Source of the DNA: Eubacterium sp.
GTDB taxonomy: Bacteria > Bacillota > Clostridia > Lachnospirales > Lachnospiraceae
DNA: 64,000 nucleotides
NCBI GenBank assembly: GCA_022764165.1
Contig: JALERM010000052.1
Location: 62,001 to 126,000, forward strand
Reading direction: 5' to 3'
Part shown: piece by piece, positions 8,528 through 15,931 of the stretch
How the letters are laid out: each line of letters opens with the position of its first letter
Position numbering within the stretch: the stretch's first letter is position 1
Notes under the pieces: generated by a model
Told to the model about the DNA's origin: nothing
Databases searched by the model: none
Seen by the model: only the letters and a program-made list of their open reading frames with translations
Translations under genes and position numbers: made by a program

Positions 8528-8640
8528 AAAGATGAGAAATCATCAGGTGAGTCCTACCGTTAAGTGGAATCGATATGAGAGTTTTCCGTTGCGACGGATA
8601 CTACAAGGAGGCTGTGCATTTGCATGGCCTCTTGTGTTTT
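8528..8640 (+). ncRNA. Candidate small RNA or leader RNA with own promoter and terminator
   Basis: From the expected start point the transcript would fold into separate hairpins: GATGA/TCATC closed by a GAAA tetraloop (8531-8544), GGT/ACC nearby, TCCGT/ACGGA around TGCG (8585-8598), and a final 11-bp hairpin (8606-8633) followed by TTGTGTTTT. I do not recognise a named riboswitch or 6S/SRP RNA in it. A Shine-Dalgarno and a 9-codon frame follow, so it may be a leader that lost its gene. Confidence 0.5.
8606..8640 (+). terminator. Terminator hairpin of the candidate small RNA
   Basis: GAGGC-TGTGCA pairs with TGCATG-GCCTC (two G-U pairs), followed by a T-rich stretch of nine bases. Confidence 0.65.
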
Positions 8641-8649
8641 GGAGGAATA

Positions 8650-8679
8650 ATGAGTAAACGACTCAAACAAATACTATAA
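8650..8679 (+). other. Nine-codon open frame with a canonical ribosome binding site
   Basis: GGAGG lies 5 nt before ATG, and the frame reads MSKRLKQIL then stop. It follows directly on the terminator of the candidate small RNA. It could be a translated mini-peptide or the first codons of a deleted gene. Coding use is not shown. The following 128 bases up to the tRNA genes show no gene. Confidence 0.25.
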
Positions 8680-8807
8680 AAAAGTAAGCGTATGAGGAAG
8701 AAAAGGGAACTTTTGATATAAAAAATCTGTATAGACCCCGCACAGGCATCTCACCAGAAGAAAAGAAAAACTTTGATTTGTAGCCTGACATCCAGACAAA
8801 AAGAAAG

Positions 8808-8891
8808 TGCAGGAAGCGGGACTTGAACCCGCACGATATTGCTACCACAGGCACCTGAAGCCTGCGCGTCTGCCAATTCCGCCATTCCTGC
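8808..8891 (-). tRNA. tRNA-Leu (anticodon CAG), copy 2 of the pair
   Basis: Reads on the minus strand as an 84-nt class II tRNA with a long variable arm. The acceptor stem GCAGGAA pairs with TTCCTGC, the T-arm carries GGTTCAA, and the anticodon stem CAGGC/GCCTG encloses TTCAGGT, which gives CAG. The CCA end is not encoded. It is the downstream gene of a pair transcribed from the promoter at 9044-9072. Confidence 0.95.
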
Positions 8892-8920
8892 ACGATTATC
8901 AAATATGTAGCTTTCAGAAG

Positions 8921-9004
8921 TGCAGGAAGCGGGACTTGAACCCGCACGATATTGCTACCACAGGCACCTGAAGCCTGCGCGTCTGCCAATTCCGCCATTC
9001 CTGC
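8921..9004 (-). tRNA. tRNA-Leu (anticodon CAG), copy 1 of the pair
   Basis: The 84-nt sequence is identical to the gene at 8808-8891, with a 29-nt spacer between them. This copy is the one nearer the promoter. The CCA end is not encoded. Confidence 0.95.
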
Positions 9005-9043
9005 ATTTTCTATTTTGTTCGCCGCACCTCAGCGACATGTATG

Positions 9044-9072
9044 AGTATATATGATTAATCCTGAAATGTCAA
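9044..9072 (-). promoter_or_regulatory. Consensus promoter of the tRNA-Leu pair
   Basis: On the minus strand: perfect TTGACA (9067-9072), 17-nt spacer, TATACT (9044-9049). A start point near 9037 gives a short 5' leader before the first tRNA. Confidence 0.8.
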
Positions 9073-9117
9073 CACTTTTTTTGAAAAATTTTTAATTTTT
9101 TATTTTTTTCATATCTA

Positions 9118-9146
9118 TTGAAAAAATAGCAGGTTCGTGGTAAAAT
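9118..9146 (+). promoter_or_regulatory. Sigma-A type promoter of carAB
   Basis: TTGAAA (9118-9123), 17-nt spacer, TAAAAT (9141-9146). The leader of about 115 nt can form a hairpin (AGGGGGAG with CTCCCTTT, 9161-9197) and a smaller one (TGACC with GGTCA, near 9214-9236), which suggests control by RNA structure or PyrR. I could not match a known PyrR site. Confidence 0.55.
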
Positions 9147-9269
9147 TTATAAGATTACGCAAGGGGGAGTAGTTTCAGGGGAAATTTCTCCCTTTTCGTA
9201 TGTCTGAAGGGTGTTGACCTATATTTTGCGGTCAGTGCCAAACCAATGAATAATGAGAAAGGAAACGGA

Positions 9270-10346
9270 ATGATGAAAGCATATTTGATTCTTGAAGATG
9301 GACATGTATTTACCGGAATCAGTATAGGATCCCGAAAAGAAATCATCAGCGAGATAGTATTTAATACTTCTATGACCGGATATCTGGAAGTGCTGACGGA
9401 TCCGTCTTATGCCGGACAGGCAGTGTGCATGACGTATCCGCTGATCGGCAATTATGGGATTTGTTATGAGGACGCAGAGTCCCTGAGACCATGGCCGGAT
9501 GGATATATCGTGAGGGAGCTTTCCAGAACACCCAGCAATTTTCGCTGTGAAGATTCCATTCAGAATTTCCTGAAAAAATTTGATATACCTGGAATAGCAG
9601 GGATCGATACCCGTGCTCTTACGAGAATTCTCCGTGAAAAAGGAACCATGAATGGTATGATTACTACAGATGAGAATTATGATCTGGATACCATCATTCC
9701 CCGGCTGAAAGCATATACGACAGGAAAGGTTGTTGAAAAAGTGACCTGTTCCGAAAAAACTGTTCTGAAAGGAACAGGAAAAAAAGTAGCCCTTCTGGAT
9801 CTGGGGGCAAAGAATAATATTGCCAGATCTCTGAATCAGAGAGGCTGTCAGGTTACTATTTATCCGGCAGCGACAACTGCAGAAGAAATTCTGGCAGGAA
9901 GCCCGGATGGCATTATGTTGTCAAATGGACCTGGGGATCCGAAGGAATGTACAGATATTATTAAAGAGATCAGAAAGTTATATGAGTCAGAGGTACCGAT
10001 TTTTGCTATTTGTCTGGGACATCAGCTGATGGCACTTGCCACAGGGGCTGACACCCATAAGATGAAGTACGGTCACAGGGGAGGCAATCATCCGGTAAAA
10101 GATCTGGAGACAGGACGTGTTTACATTTCTTCCCAGAATCATGGTTATGTGGTGGATACAGATAATCTTGACCCGGCTGTTGCCGTACCGGCATTTGTCA
10201 ATGTTAATGATGGAACCAATGAGGGTCTGAAATATACAGGAAAGAATATTTTTACGGTACAGTTTCATCCGGAAGCGTGTCCGGGACCGCAGGATTCCGG
10301 CTATCTGTTTGACCGGTTTATTAAAATGATGGGAGGAGAAAACTAA
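9270..10346 (+). CDS. carA: Carbamoyl-phosphate synthase, glutamine-hydrolysing small subunit
   Basis: CarA releases ammonia from glutamine and passes it to CarB for carbamoyl phosphate, used in pyrimidine and arginine synthesis. The N-terminal CarA domain begins MMKAYLILEDGHVFTG. The class I glutamine amidotransferase domain has the nucleophile Cys near residue 248 (FAICLGHQLM) and the His/Glu pair in QFHPEACPGPQD. The ATG at 9270 has AAAGG 7 nt upstream; the frame is open to an ATG at 9246, which lacks a binding site. The stop overlaps the carB start (TAATG), so the subunits are translationally coupled. Confidence 0.96.
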   Translation: MMKAYLILEDGHVFTGISIGSRKEIISEIVFNTSMTGYLEVLTDPSYAGQAVCMTYPLIGNYGICYEDAESLRPWPDGYIVRELSRTPSNFRCEDSIQNFLKKFDIPGIAGIDTRALTRILREKGTMNGMITTDENYDLDTIIPRLKAYTTGKVVEKVTCSEKTVLKGTGKKVALLDLGAKNNIARSLNQRGCQVTIYPAATTAEEILAGSPDGIMLSNGPGDPKECTDIIKEIRKLYESEVPIFAICLGHQLMALATGADTHKMKYGHRGGNHPVKDLETGRVYISSQNHGYVVDTDNLDPAVAVPAFVNVNDGTNEGLKYTGKNIFTVQFHPEACPGPQDSGYLFDRFIKMMGGEN

Positions 10347-13300
10347 TGCCAAAGAATCCGGATATTAAAAAAGTACTGATGATTGGTTCTGGTCCGATTA
10401 TCATCGGTCAGGCCGCAGAATTTGACTATGCAGGTACACAGGCCTGCCGTTCCCTGAAAGAAGAGGGGATTGAAGTCGTACTGCTGAACTCCAACCCGGC
10501 AACCATCATGACGGACAAGGATATTGCGGATAAAGTTTATATTGAGCCTCTGACAGTAGAGGTGGTAGAACAGCTGATCCTGAAAGAAAAACCGGACAGT
10601 GTGCTGCCGACTCTGGGTGGACAGGCCGGACTGAACCTTGCCATGGAACTGGAAGAGAGAGGATTTCTGAAAGAGCACAATGTGCGTCTGATCGGAACCA
10701 CTTCTCTTACCATTAAGAAGGCAGAGGACCGTCAGGCATTTAAAGATACCATGGAAAAAATCGGTGAGCCGGTGGCAGCTTCGCTGGTCGTTAAGACGGT
10801 TGAAGATGGTATTGCATTTACCAATACTATCGGATATCCGGTTGTGCTTCGTCCGGCGTATACACTGGGCGGAAGCGGCGGCGGTATTGCCCACAATGAG
10901 GCAGAACTGATCGAGATTCTGGAAAATGGCCTTCGTCTTTCCCGTGTGGGTGAGGTTCTTGTGGAACGCTGCATTGCCGGATGGAAGGAAATCGAGTATG
11001 AGGTAATGCGTGATGCCGCAGGCAACTGTATTACCGTATGTAATATGGAAAATATCGACCCGGTAGGTGTACATACCGGTGACAGTATCGTTGTGGCACC
11101 GTCTCAGACTTTGAGTGATAAAGAATACCAGATGCTGCGTACTTCTGCTTTGAATATTATCACAGAATTGGGTATTACTGGCGGATGTAATGTACAGTAT
11201 GCACTGAATCCTGACAGCTTTGAATATTGTGTTATCGAGGTAAATCCCCGTGTTTCCCGTTCTTCCGCACTGGCAAGTAAGGCAACCGGTTACCCGATCG
11301 CGAAAGTTGCCGCAAAAATTGCGCTGGGCTATACGTTGGATGAAATCCCCAATGCGATTACCGGAAAGACATATGCAAGTTTTGAACCTATGCTGGACTA
11401 CTGCGTTGTGAAGATTCCCAGATTGCCATTTGATAAGTTTATCAGTGCAAAACGTACACTGACCACACAGATGAAAGCTACCGGCGAGGTTATGAGTATC
11501 TGCAATAACTTTGAAGGTGCTCTGATGAAGGCAATCCGTTCTCTGGAACAGCATGTGGACAGCCTGATGTCCTATGATTTTTCTGATCTCTCCAGAGAAG
11601 AGATGAAAGAGGCTCTGAAAATCGTGGACGATATGCGTCTGTGGAGAATCGCACAGGCTATCCGTATGGGAATCGGCCAGGAAGAAATTCATGAGATTAC
11701 CAGAATTGACAGATGGTTTATCGATAAAGTTGCCATCCTGACAGAGATGGAATTTGCATTGAAGACCAGAGACCTGAATGAAGACCTTCTGCGGGAAGCA
11801 AAACGTATGGAATTCCCGGATTATGTGATTGCCAGACTGAACGGCAAAAAAGAAGAACAGGTAAAGGCCATGCGCAAACAGTATGGTATTACTGCTGCGT
11901 ATAAGATGGTAGATACCTGCGCCGCTGAATTTGCAGCAACTACTCCGTACTATTATTCTGTATATGGCGGTGAGAATGAGGCTGAATGTACAGAGGGCAA
12001 AAAGAAAGTTCTGGTTCTCGGTTCCGGTCCCATCCGTATCGGTCAGGGTATTGAGTTTGACTTCTGTTCCGTTCACTGTACCTGGGCCTTTTCCAAAGAA
12101 GGTTATGAGACGATTATTGTAAATAACAATCCGGAAACAGTAAGTACAGACTTTGACATTGCTGATAAGCTGTATTTTGAACCGCTGACTCCGGAAGATG
12201 TGGAAAATATTGTAAATATCGAGAAACCGGACGGTGCCGTGGTACAGTTCGGCGGACAGACTGCCATCAAGCTGACAGAAGCTCTGATGAAGATGGGAGT
12301 TCCGATTCTGGGAACATCCGCAGAAAATGTCGATGCAGCGGAAGACCGTGAACTGTTTGATGCGATTCTGGAAAAATGTGAGATTCCGAGACCGAAGGGA
12401 CAGACTGTATTTACTGCGGAAGAAGCGAAAAAAGCGGCCAATGAGCTGGGTTATCCGGTATTGGTGCGTCCTTCCTACGTGCTTGGCGGTCAGGGTATGC
12501 AGATTGCTATCAATGATGAAGACGTGGAACAGTATATCGGAATTATCAACCGGATTGCACAGGAACATCCGATTCTGGTAGATAAATACCTGGTTGGTAA
12601 GGAAATTGAGGTAGATGCCGTATGTGACGGTGAAGACATTGTGATTCCGGGAATCATGGAGCATATTGAACGTGCCGGTATTCACTCCGGTGACAGTATT
12701 TCCGTTTATCCGGCACAGACCATCAGTCAAACTGCAAAAAATACCATAGAAGAGTATACCAGACGTCTGGCCCGTGCCCTCCATGTGGTTGGTATGATCA
12801 ATATTCAGTTTATCGTATGTGGGGAAGAGGTTTATGTCATTGAGGTAAATCCACGTTCCAGCCGTACTGTTCCGTATATCAGCAAGGTAACAGGAATCCC
12901 GATTGTTCCGCTGGCAGCGAAGGTAATTATGGGATATAAGCTGAAAGATATGGGATATACACCGGGACTGCAGCCGGAAGCAAAATATTTTGCCATAAAG
13001 ATGCCGGTATTTTCCTTTGAGAAAATCCGGGGGGCTGATATCAGCCTGGGACCGGAAATGAAATCTACCGGTGAGTGTCTGGGTATTGCCGAAAGCTTCA
13101 ATGAAGCCCTGTATAAAGCATTCCTTGGTGCTGGTATCAATCTTCCGAAGCATAAAAATATGATCATGACAGTCAGAGACGAAGACAAACCGGAAGCAGT
13201 GGAGATCGCAAAGAGATTTGAAGCTCTGGGCTATCGGATCTACGCTACACGTAATACTGCCAAAGCACTGAAAGAAGCAGGGGTGAAAGCCATCCGAACC

Positions 13301-13543
13301 AATAAAATCGAACAGCCGTCTCCAAACCTGATGGATCTGATTCTGGGACATAAGATCGACCTGGTTATCGATACACCATCTCAGGGCGTGGAGCACTCCA
13401 AAGACGGATTCCTGATCCGACGCAATGCGATTGAGACCGGTGTGAATGTTCTGACTGCTATGGATACCGCCCGGGCGCTGGTAACCAGTCTGGAAAATAC
13501 AGATAAAAACAAACTGACACTGATCAATATTGCAGAGATCTAA
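10346..13543 (+). CDS. carB: Carbamoyl-phosphate synthase, large subunit
   Basis: A full-length 1065-residue CarB. Two homologous ATP-grasp halves are visible: the first with MIGSGPIIIGQAAEFDYAG and RPAYTLGGSGGGIA, the second with VLGSGPIRIGQGIEFDFCSVH and RPSYVLGGQGMQIA. A C-terminal MGS-like regulatory domain follows (from about residue 935: MIMTVRDEDKPEAVEIAKRFEALG, DLVIDTPS). The first half makes carboxyphosphate, the second phosphorylates carbamate. The C-terminal domain is where UMP or ornithine acts in the family. It overlaps carA by one base. Confidence 0.97.
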   Translation: MPKNPDIKKVLMIGSGPIIIGQAAEFDYAGTQACRSLKEEGIEVVLLNSNPATIMTDKDIADKVYIEPLTVEVVEQLILKEKPDSVLPTLGGQAGLNLAMELEERGFLKEHNVRLIGTTSLTIKKAEDRQAFKDTMEKIGEPVAASLVVKTVEDGIAFTNTIGYPVVLRPAYTLGGSGGGIAHNEAELIEILENGLRLSRVGEVLVERCIAGWKEIEYEVMRDAAGNCITVCNMENIDPVGVHTGDSIVVAPSQTLSDKEYQMLRTSALNIITELGITGGCNVQYALNPDSFEYCVIEVNPRVSRSSALASKATGYPIAKVAAKIALGYTLDEIPNAITGKTYASFEPMLDYCVVKIPRLPFDKFISAKRTLTTQMKATGEVMSICNNFEGALMKAIRSLEQHVDSLMSYDFSDLSREEMKEALKIVDDMRLWRIAQAIRMGIGQEEIHEITRIDRWFIDKVAILTEMEFALKTRDLNEDLLREAKRMEFPDYVIARLNGKKEEQVKAMRKQYGITAAYKMVDTCAAEFAATTPYYYSVYGGENEAECTEGKKKVLVLGSGPIRIGQGIEFDFCSVHCTWAFSKEGYETIIVNNNPETVSTDFDIADKLYFEPLTPEDVENIVNIEKPDGAVVQFGGQTAIKLTEALMKMGVPILGTSAENVDAAEDRELFDAILEKCEIPRPKGQTVFTAEEAKKAANELGYPVLVRPSYVLGGQGMQIAINDEDVEQYIGIINRIAQEHPILVDKYLVGKEIEVDAVCDGEDIVIPGIMEHIERAGIHSGDSISVYPAQTISQTAKNTIEEYTRRLARALHVVGMINIQFIVCGEEVYVIEVNPRSSRTVPYISKVTGIPIVPLAAKVIMGYKLKDMGYTPGLQPEAKYFAIKMPVFSFEKIRGADISLGPEMKSTGECLGIAESFNEALYKAFLGAGINLPKHKNMIMTVRDEDKPEAVEIAKRFEALGYRIYATRNTAKALKEAGVKAIRTNKIEQPSPNLMDLILGHKIDLVIDTPSQGVEHSKDGFLIRRNAIETGVNVLTAMDTARALVTSLENTDKNKLTLINIAEI

Positions 13544-13558
13544 AGTCTTGGAGGGGTT

Positions 13559-14455
13559 ATGGATTTTATTGAATTACTAAAGGTTATTTTTCTGGGGATT
13601 GTAGAAGGTATTACCGAATGGCTTCCGGTCAGCAGTACCGGACATATGATTCTGGTCGATGAGTTTATTACACTGAAAGTTTCAGAAGCGTTCTGGAAAA
13701 TGTTCCTGGTGGTCATTCAGCTGGGTGCTGTCCTTGCGGTGGTTGTGCTTGATTTTAAGAAGCTTTGGCCATTTCATATGAGTGATCCGGCAAGAGAGAG
13801 CAACTGGAAATATATCAGTCAGAATGAGAAAATTGCGAAAGTACAGAGGTTTTGCGATAAATACTGTAATATGAGCAAAATTATCCTCTGGCTGAAAATC
13901 CTGGTTTCCTGTATTCCTGCCATTATTGTGGGACTGCCATTTAATGACTGGATTGAAGAACACTTCAATAATTATGTGGTTGTTGCTGTCATGTTGATTG
14001 TCTATGGTGTACTGTTTATTATCATTGAAAATTATAATAAGCAGAGAACACCGAGCCGCAAAAAACTCAGTGATATTACAATTAAGGATGCCCTGTTTAT
14101 CGGAATTTTTCAGCTGCTGGCTCTGGTTCCGGGAACCTCCCGTTCCGGTGCCACCATCATCGGCGGTATCCTGCTGGGAATGAACCGTAGACTGGCAGCG
14201 GAATATACCTTTTTCCTTGCAATACCTGTCATGTTCGGAGCCAGTCTCCTGAAAGTCGTCAAGTTCGGCCTGGTATTTACTACGGCGGAAATTGTTTATC
14301 TGATTCTGGGAATGGTGGTTGCATTTGTGGTTTCCGTCCTGGCAATCAAATTCCTGATGGGATACATCAAAAAACATGACTTTAAAGTGTTTGGATGGTA
14401 TCGGATCGCACTGGGTATTGTTGTATTAGTATACTTTATGATAGTTAGAGGATAA
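13559..14455 (+). CDS. uppP: Undecaprenyl-diphosphate phosphatase (BacA/UppP)
   Basis: A 298-residue polytopic enzyme that recycles undecaprenyl pyrophosphate to the monophosphate carrier for peptidoglycan and polysaccharide synthesis. Family motifs are intact: [17 protein letters not shown] (Glu 16, Glu 20, His 29) and [20 protein letters not shown]. About eight hydrophobic spans follow the usual order. GGAGGGG lies 4 nt before ATG. It begins 15 nt after carB, an unusual neighbour, and 4 nt separate it from the carbamate kinase gene. Confidence 0.95.
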   Translation: MDFIELLKVIFLGIVEGITEWLPVSSTGHMILVDEFITLKVSEAFWKMFLVVIQLGAVLAVVVLDFKKLWPFHMSDPARESNWKYISQNEKIAKVQRFCDKYCNMSKIILWLKILVSCIPAIIVGLPFNDWIEEHFNNYVVVAVMLIVYGVLFIIIENYNKQRTPSRKKLSDITIKDALFIGIFQLLALVPGTSRSGATIIGGILLGMNRRLAAEYTFFLAIPVMFGASLLKVVKFGLVFTTAEIVYLILGMVVAFVVSVLAIKFLMGYIKKHDFKVFGWYRIALGIVVLVYFMIVRG

Positions 14456-14459
14456 TAAA

Positions 14460-15392
14460 ATGGAAAAGAAAAAAGTTGTGATTGCTCTGGGCCATCGTGC
14501 ACTGGGAAATACCCTTCCGGAGCAGAAAGAAGCTACCAAAAGAACAGCTAAGATTATCGCCCGTCTGGTAAAAGAAGGAGCTGAAATTGTGATTTCTCAC
14601 AGCAATGCTCCTCAGGTAGGCATGATTCATACAGCCATGAATGAGTTCGGAAAATATCATCCGGATTATACATTTGCCCCGATGTCCGTATGTTCTGCCA
14701 TGAGTCAGGGATATATCGGTTATGACCTGCAGAATGCCATCCGTTCTGAACTGATGAAAGATGGTATCTACAAACCGGTATGTACCGTACTGACACAGGT
14801 GACAGTGGATCCCTATGATGATGCATTTGCAGAACCGGTGAAGATTATCGGCCGTGTAATGACACAGCAGGAAGCAGAGGCGGAAGAAGAAAAAGGAAAC
14901 TATGTCACAAAAGTAGGCGATGGTTATCGAAGAATTGTCGCTGCACCAAAGCCACAGAAAATCGTAGAGATTGATTCCATCCGTGCACTCCTTGAGGCAG
15001 GACAGATTGTGATCGCCTGCGGAGGCGGCGGAATCCCTGTGCTTGAACAGAAGACAGAACTGAAGGGGGCCAGTGCTGTTATCGAGAAAGACTATGCGGC
15101 AGGACGTCTGGCAGAACTTCTTGAGGCCGACGAACTGATGATCCTGACCAGCGTAGAAAAAGTAGCAGTAGGCTTCCATACAGAAACAGAGGAACTTCTG
15201 GGAGAAATAACAGTAGAACAGGCGAAAGCTTACATGGCAGATCAGCAGTTCGAAGCCAACACCATGCTGCCGAAAGTAGAAGCATCGGTAGAATTCGTAG
15301 AAAAAGGGGAAGGCAGAAAAGCAGTCATCACCTCCATCGACAAAGCCGTGGAAGGATACCTGGGAAAAACAGGAACCATTATTACAAAATAA
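14460..15392 (+). CDS. arcC: Carbamate kinase family protein
   Basis: A 310-residue amino-acid-kinase fold protein. Carbamate kinase exchanges phosphate between carbamoyl phosphate and ADP. The features seen are HSNAPQVGMI, SVCSAMSQGYIGYDLQNAIRSEL, VDPYDDAF, VIACGGGGIPVL, KGASAVIEKDYAAGRLAELLEAD and LTSVEKV, all typical of ArcC. The usual ALGGNAL phosphate loop is instead ALGHRALGNTLPEQ, and NGPQVG reads NAPQVG, so it belongs to a side branch. No arginine deiminase genes are near; the link is to carAB just upstream. It could use or drain carbamoyl phosphate made by CarAB. Confidence 0.82.
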   Translation: MEKKKVVIALGHRALGNTLPEQKEATKRTAKIIARLVKEGAEIVISHSNAPQVGMIHTAMNEFGKYHPDYTFAPMSVCSAMSQGYIGYDLQNAIRSELMKDGIYKPVCTVLTQVTVDPYDDAFAEPVKIIGRVMTQQEAEAEEEKGNYVTKVGDGYRRIVAAPKPQKIVEIDSIRALLEAGQIVIACGGGGIPVLEQKTELKGASAVIEKDYAAGRLAELLEADELMILTSVEKVAVGFHTETEELLGEITVEQAKAYMADQQFEANTMLPKVEASVEFVEKGEGRKAVITSIDKAVEGYLGKTGTIITK

Positions 15393-15524
15393 ATAACTTG
15401 TTCAGGGTTTCTTTAGAGATTTTCGAATTCTTTAAGAAATTGGACATATTCCTATCATATTTGTCTTTTATACTAAGTAACAGATAGTTGATTAACCACT
15501 CACTATCTCCCCCCTCATTAAAAG

Positions 15525-15562
15525 CAGAAAAGACCACCTGCAGCAGCAGGTGGTCTTTTCTG
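15525..15562 (+). terminator. Terminator of the carAB-uppP-arcC unit
   Basis: A perfect 16-bp stem (15525-15540 with 15547-15562) around CAGCAG. The arms end in TTTTC and begin GAAAA, so it can stop transcripts from both sides. The 132 bases between arcC and this hairpin show no convincing gene. Confidence 0.85.
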
Positions 15563-15633
15563 TAATTAGGACTTGAGAATTTTAGCCTGCCAGGACACAT
15601 AAAAAGTTCAACATACTTTCTTCCCGCTGCCAA

Positions 15634-15844
15634 GTTGTTACATTTGGAACTAAACAGGAAAATTTATATCATGTGTGCAGAAGCATTGGGGAAAGCGAGT
15701 CCGAAAATATGCACTTAGCAAGACTTTTGGCGCGAAGGCTCTCCTGAGCGTCAATATAGTCGCGCTTAGTGCATAGTTGAGGAGGAGCGGCCTGCTTCTG
15801 CACACATGATATAAATTTTCCGTCTCGTTCCAATATGAAACAAC
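15634..15844. repeat. Long-hairpin element, copy 2
   Basis: Positions 15657-15685 and 15793-15821 form a perfect 29-bp inverted repeat. After a 6/5-nt internal loop a second imperfect helix pairs 15634-15650 with 15827-15844. The core (15686-15792) matches the core of the element at 62-267 almost base for base (shared blocks ATTGGGGAAAG, GAGTCCGAA, TTGGCGCGAAGGCT, CCTGAGCGTCAATATAGTCGC). The long stems share no sequence. One inner helix is also clear here: TATGCACTTAGC with GCTTAGTGCATA, one mismatch. The foot lies 10 nt before the -35 box of the murE promoter. Confidence 0.78.
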
Positions 15845-15854
15845 AAAAATATTT

Positions 15855-15883
15855 TTGACCCTGCCCTCATTATGTGTTATTCT
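15855..15883 (+). promoter_or_regulatory. Sigma-A type promoter of the murE run
   Basis: TTGACC (15855-15860), 17-nt spacer, TATTCT (15878-15883). No equally good promoter is seen again before 29413, so this may drive much of the long murE-thiN run. Confidence 0.6.
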
Positions 15884-15931
15884 ATACTTATCTATGGACT
15901 TGTTGAAGCCCAAAAGATTGGAGGTTAATCA

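Noticed and set aside
8663..8998. 111-codon minus-strand frame (starts MAELADAQASG)
   Set aside because: It is the translation of the two tRNA-Leu genes, a known false call.
9153..9245. yybP-ykoY manganese riboswitch before carA
   Set aside because: Only the GGGGAGTAG start resembles it; the remaining consensus could not be laid on the sequence, and carA is not a usual target.
10343..13396. Open frame of 1017 codons on the minus strand
   Set aside because: It is exactly antisense to carB, a certain gene; its composition is Cys/His/Phe rich as expected of a reverse shadow, and it has no SD.
15382..15633. 83-codon minus-strand frame downstream of arcC
   Set aside because: The C-terminal half looks somewhat protein-like (IKDKYDRNMSNFLKNSKISKETLNKLF), but it runs through a perfect terminator hairpin and has no SD; at most a relic.
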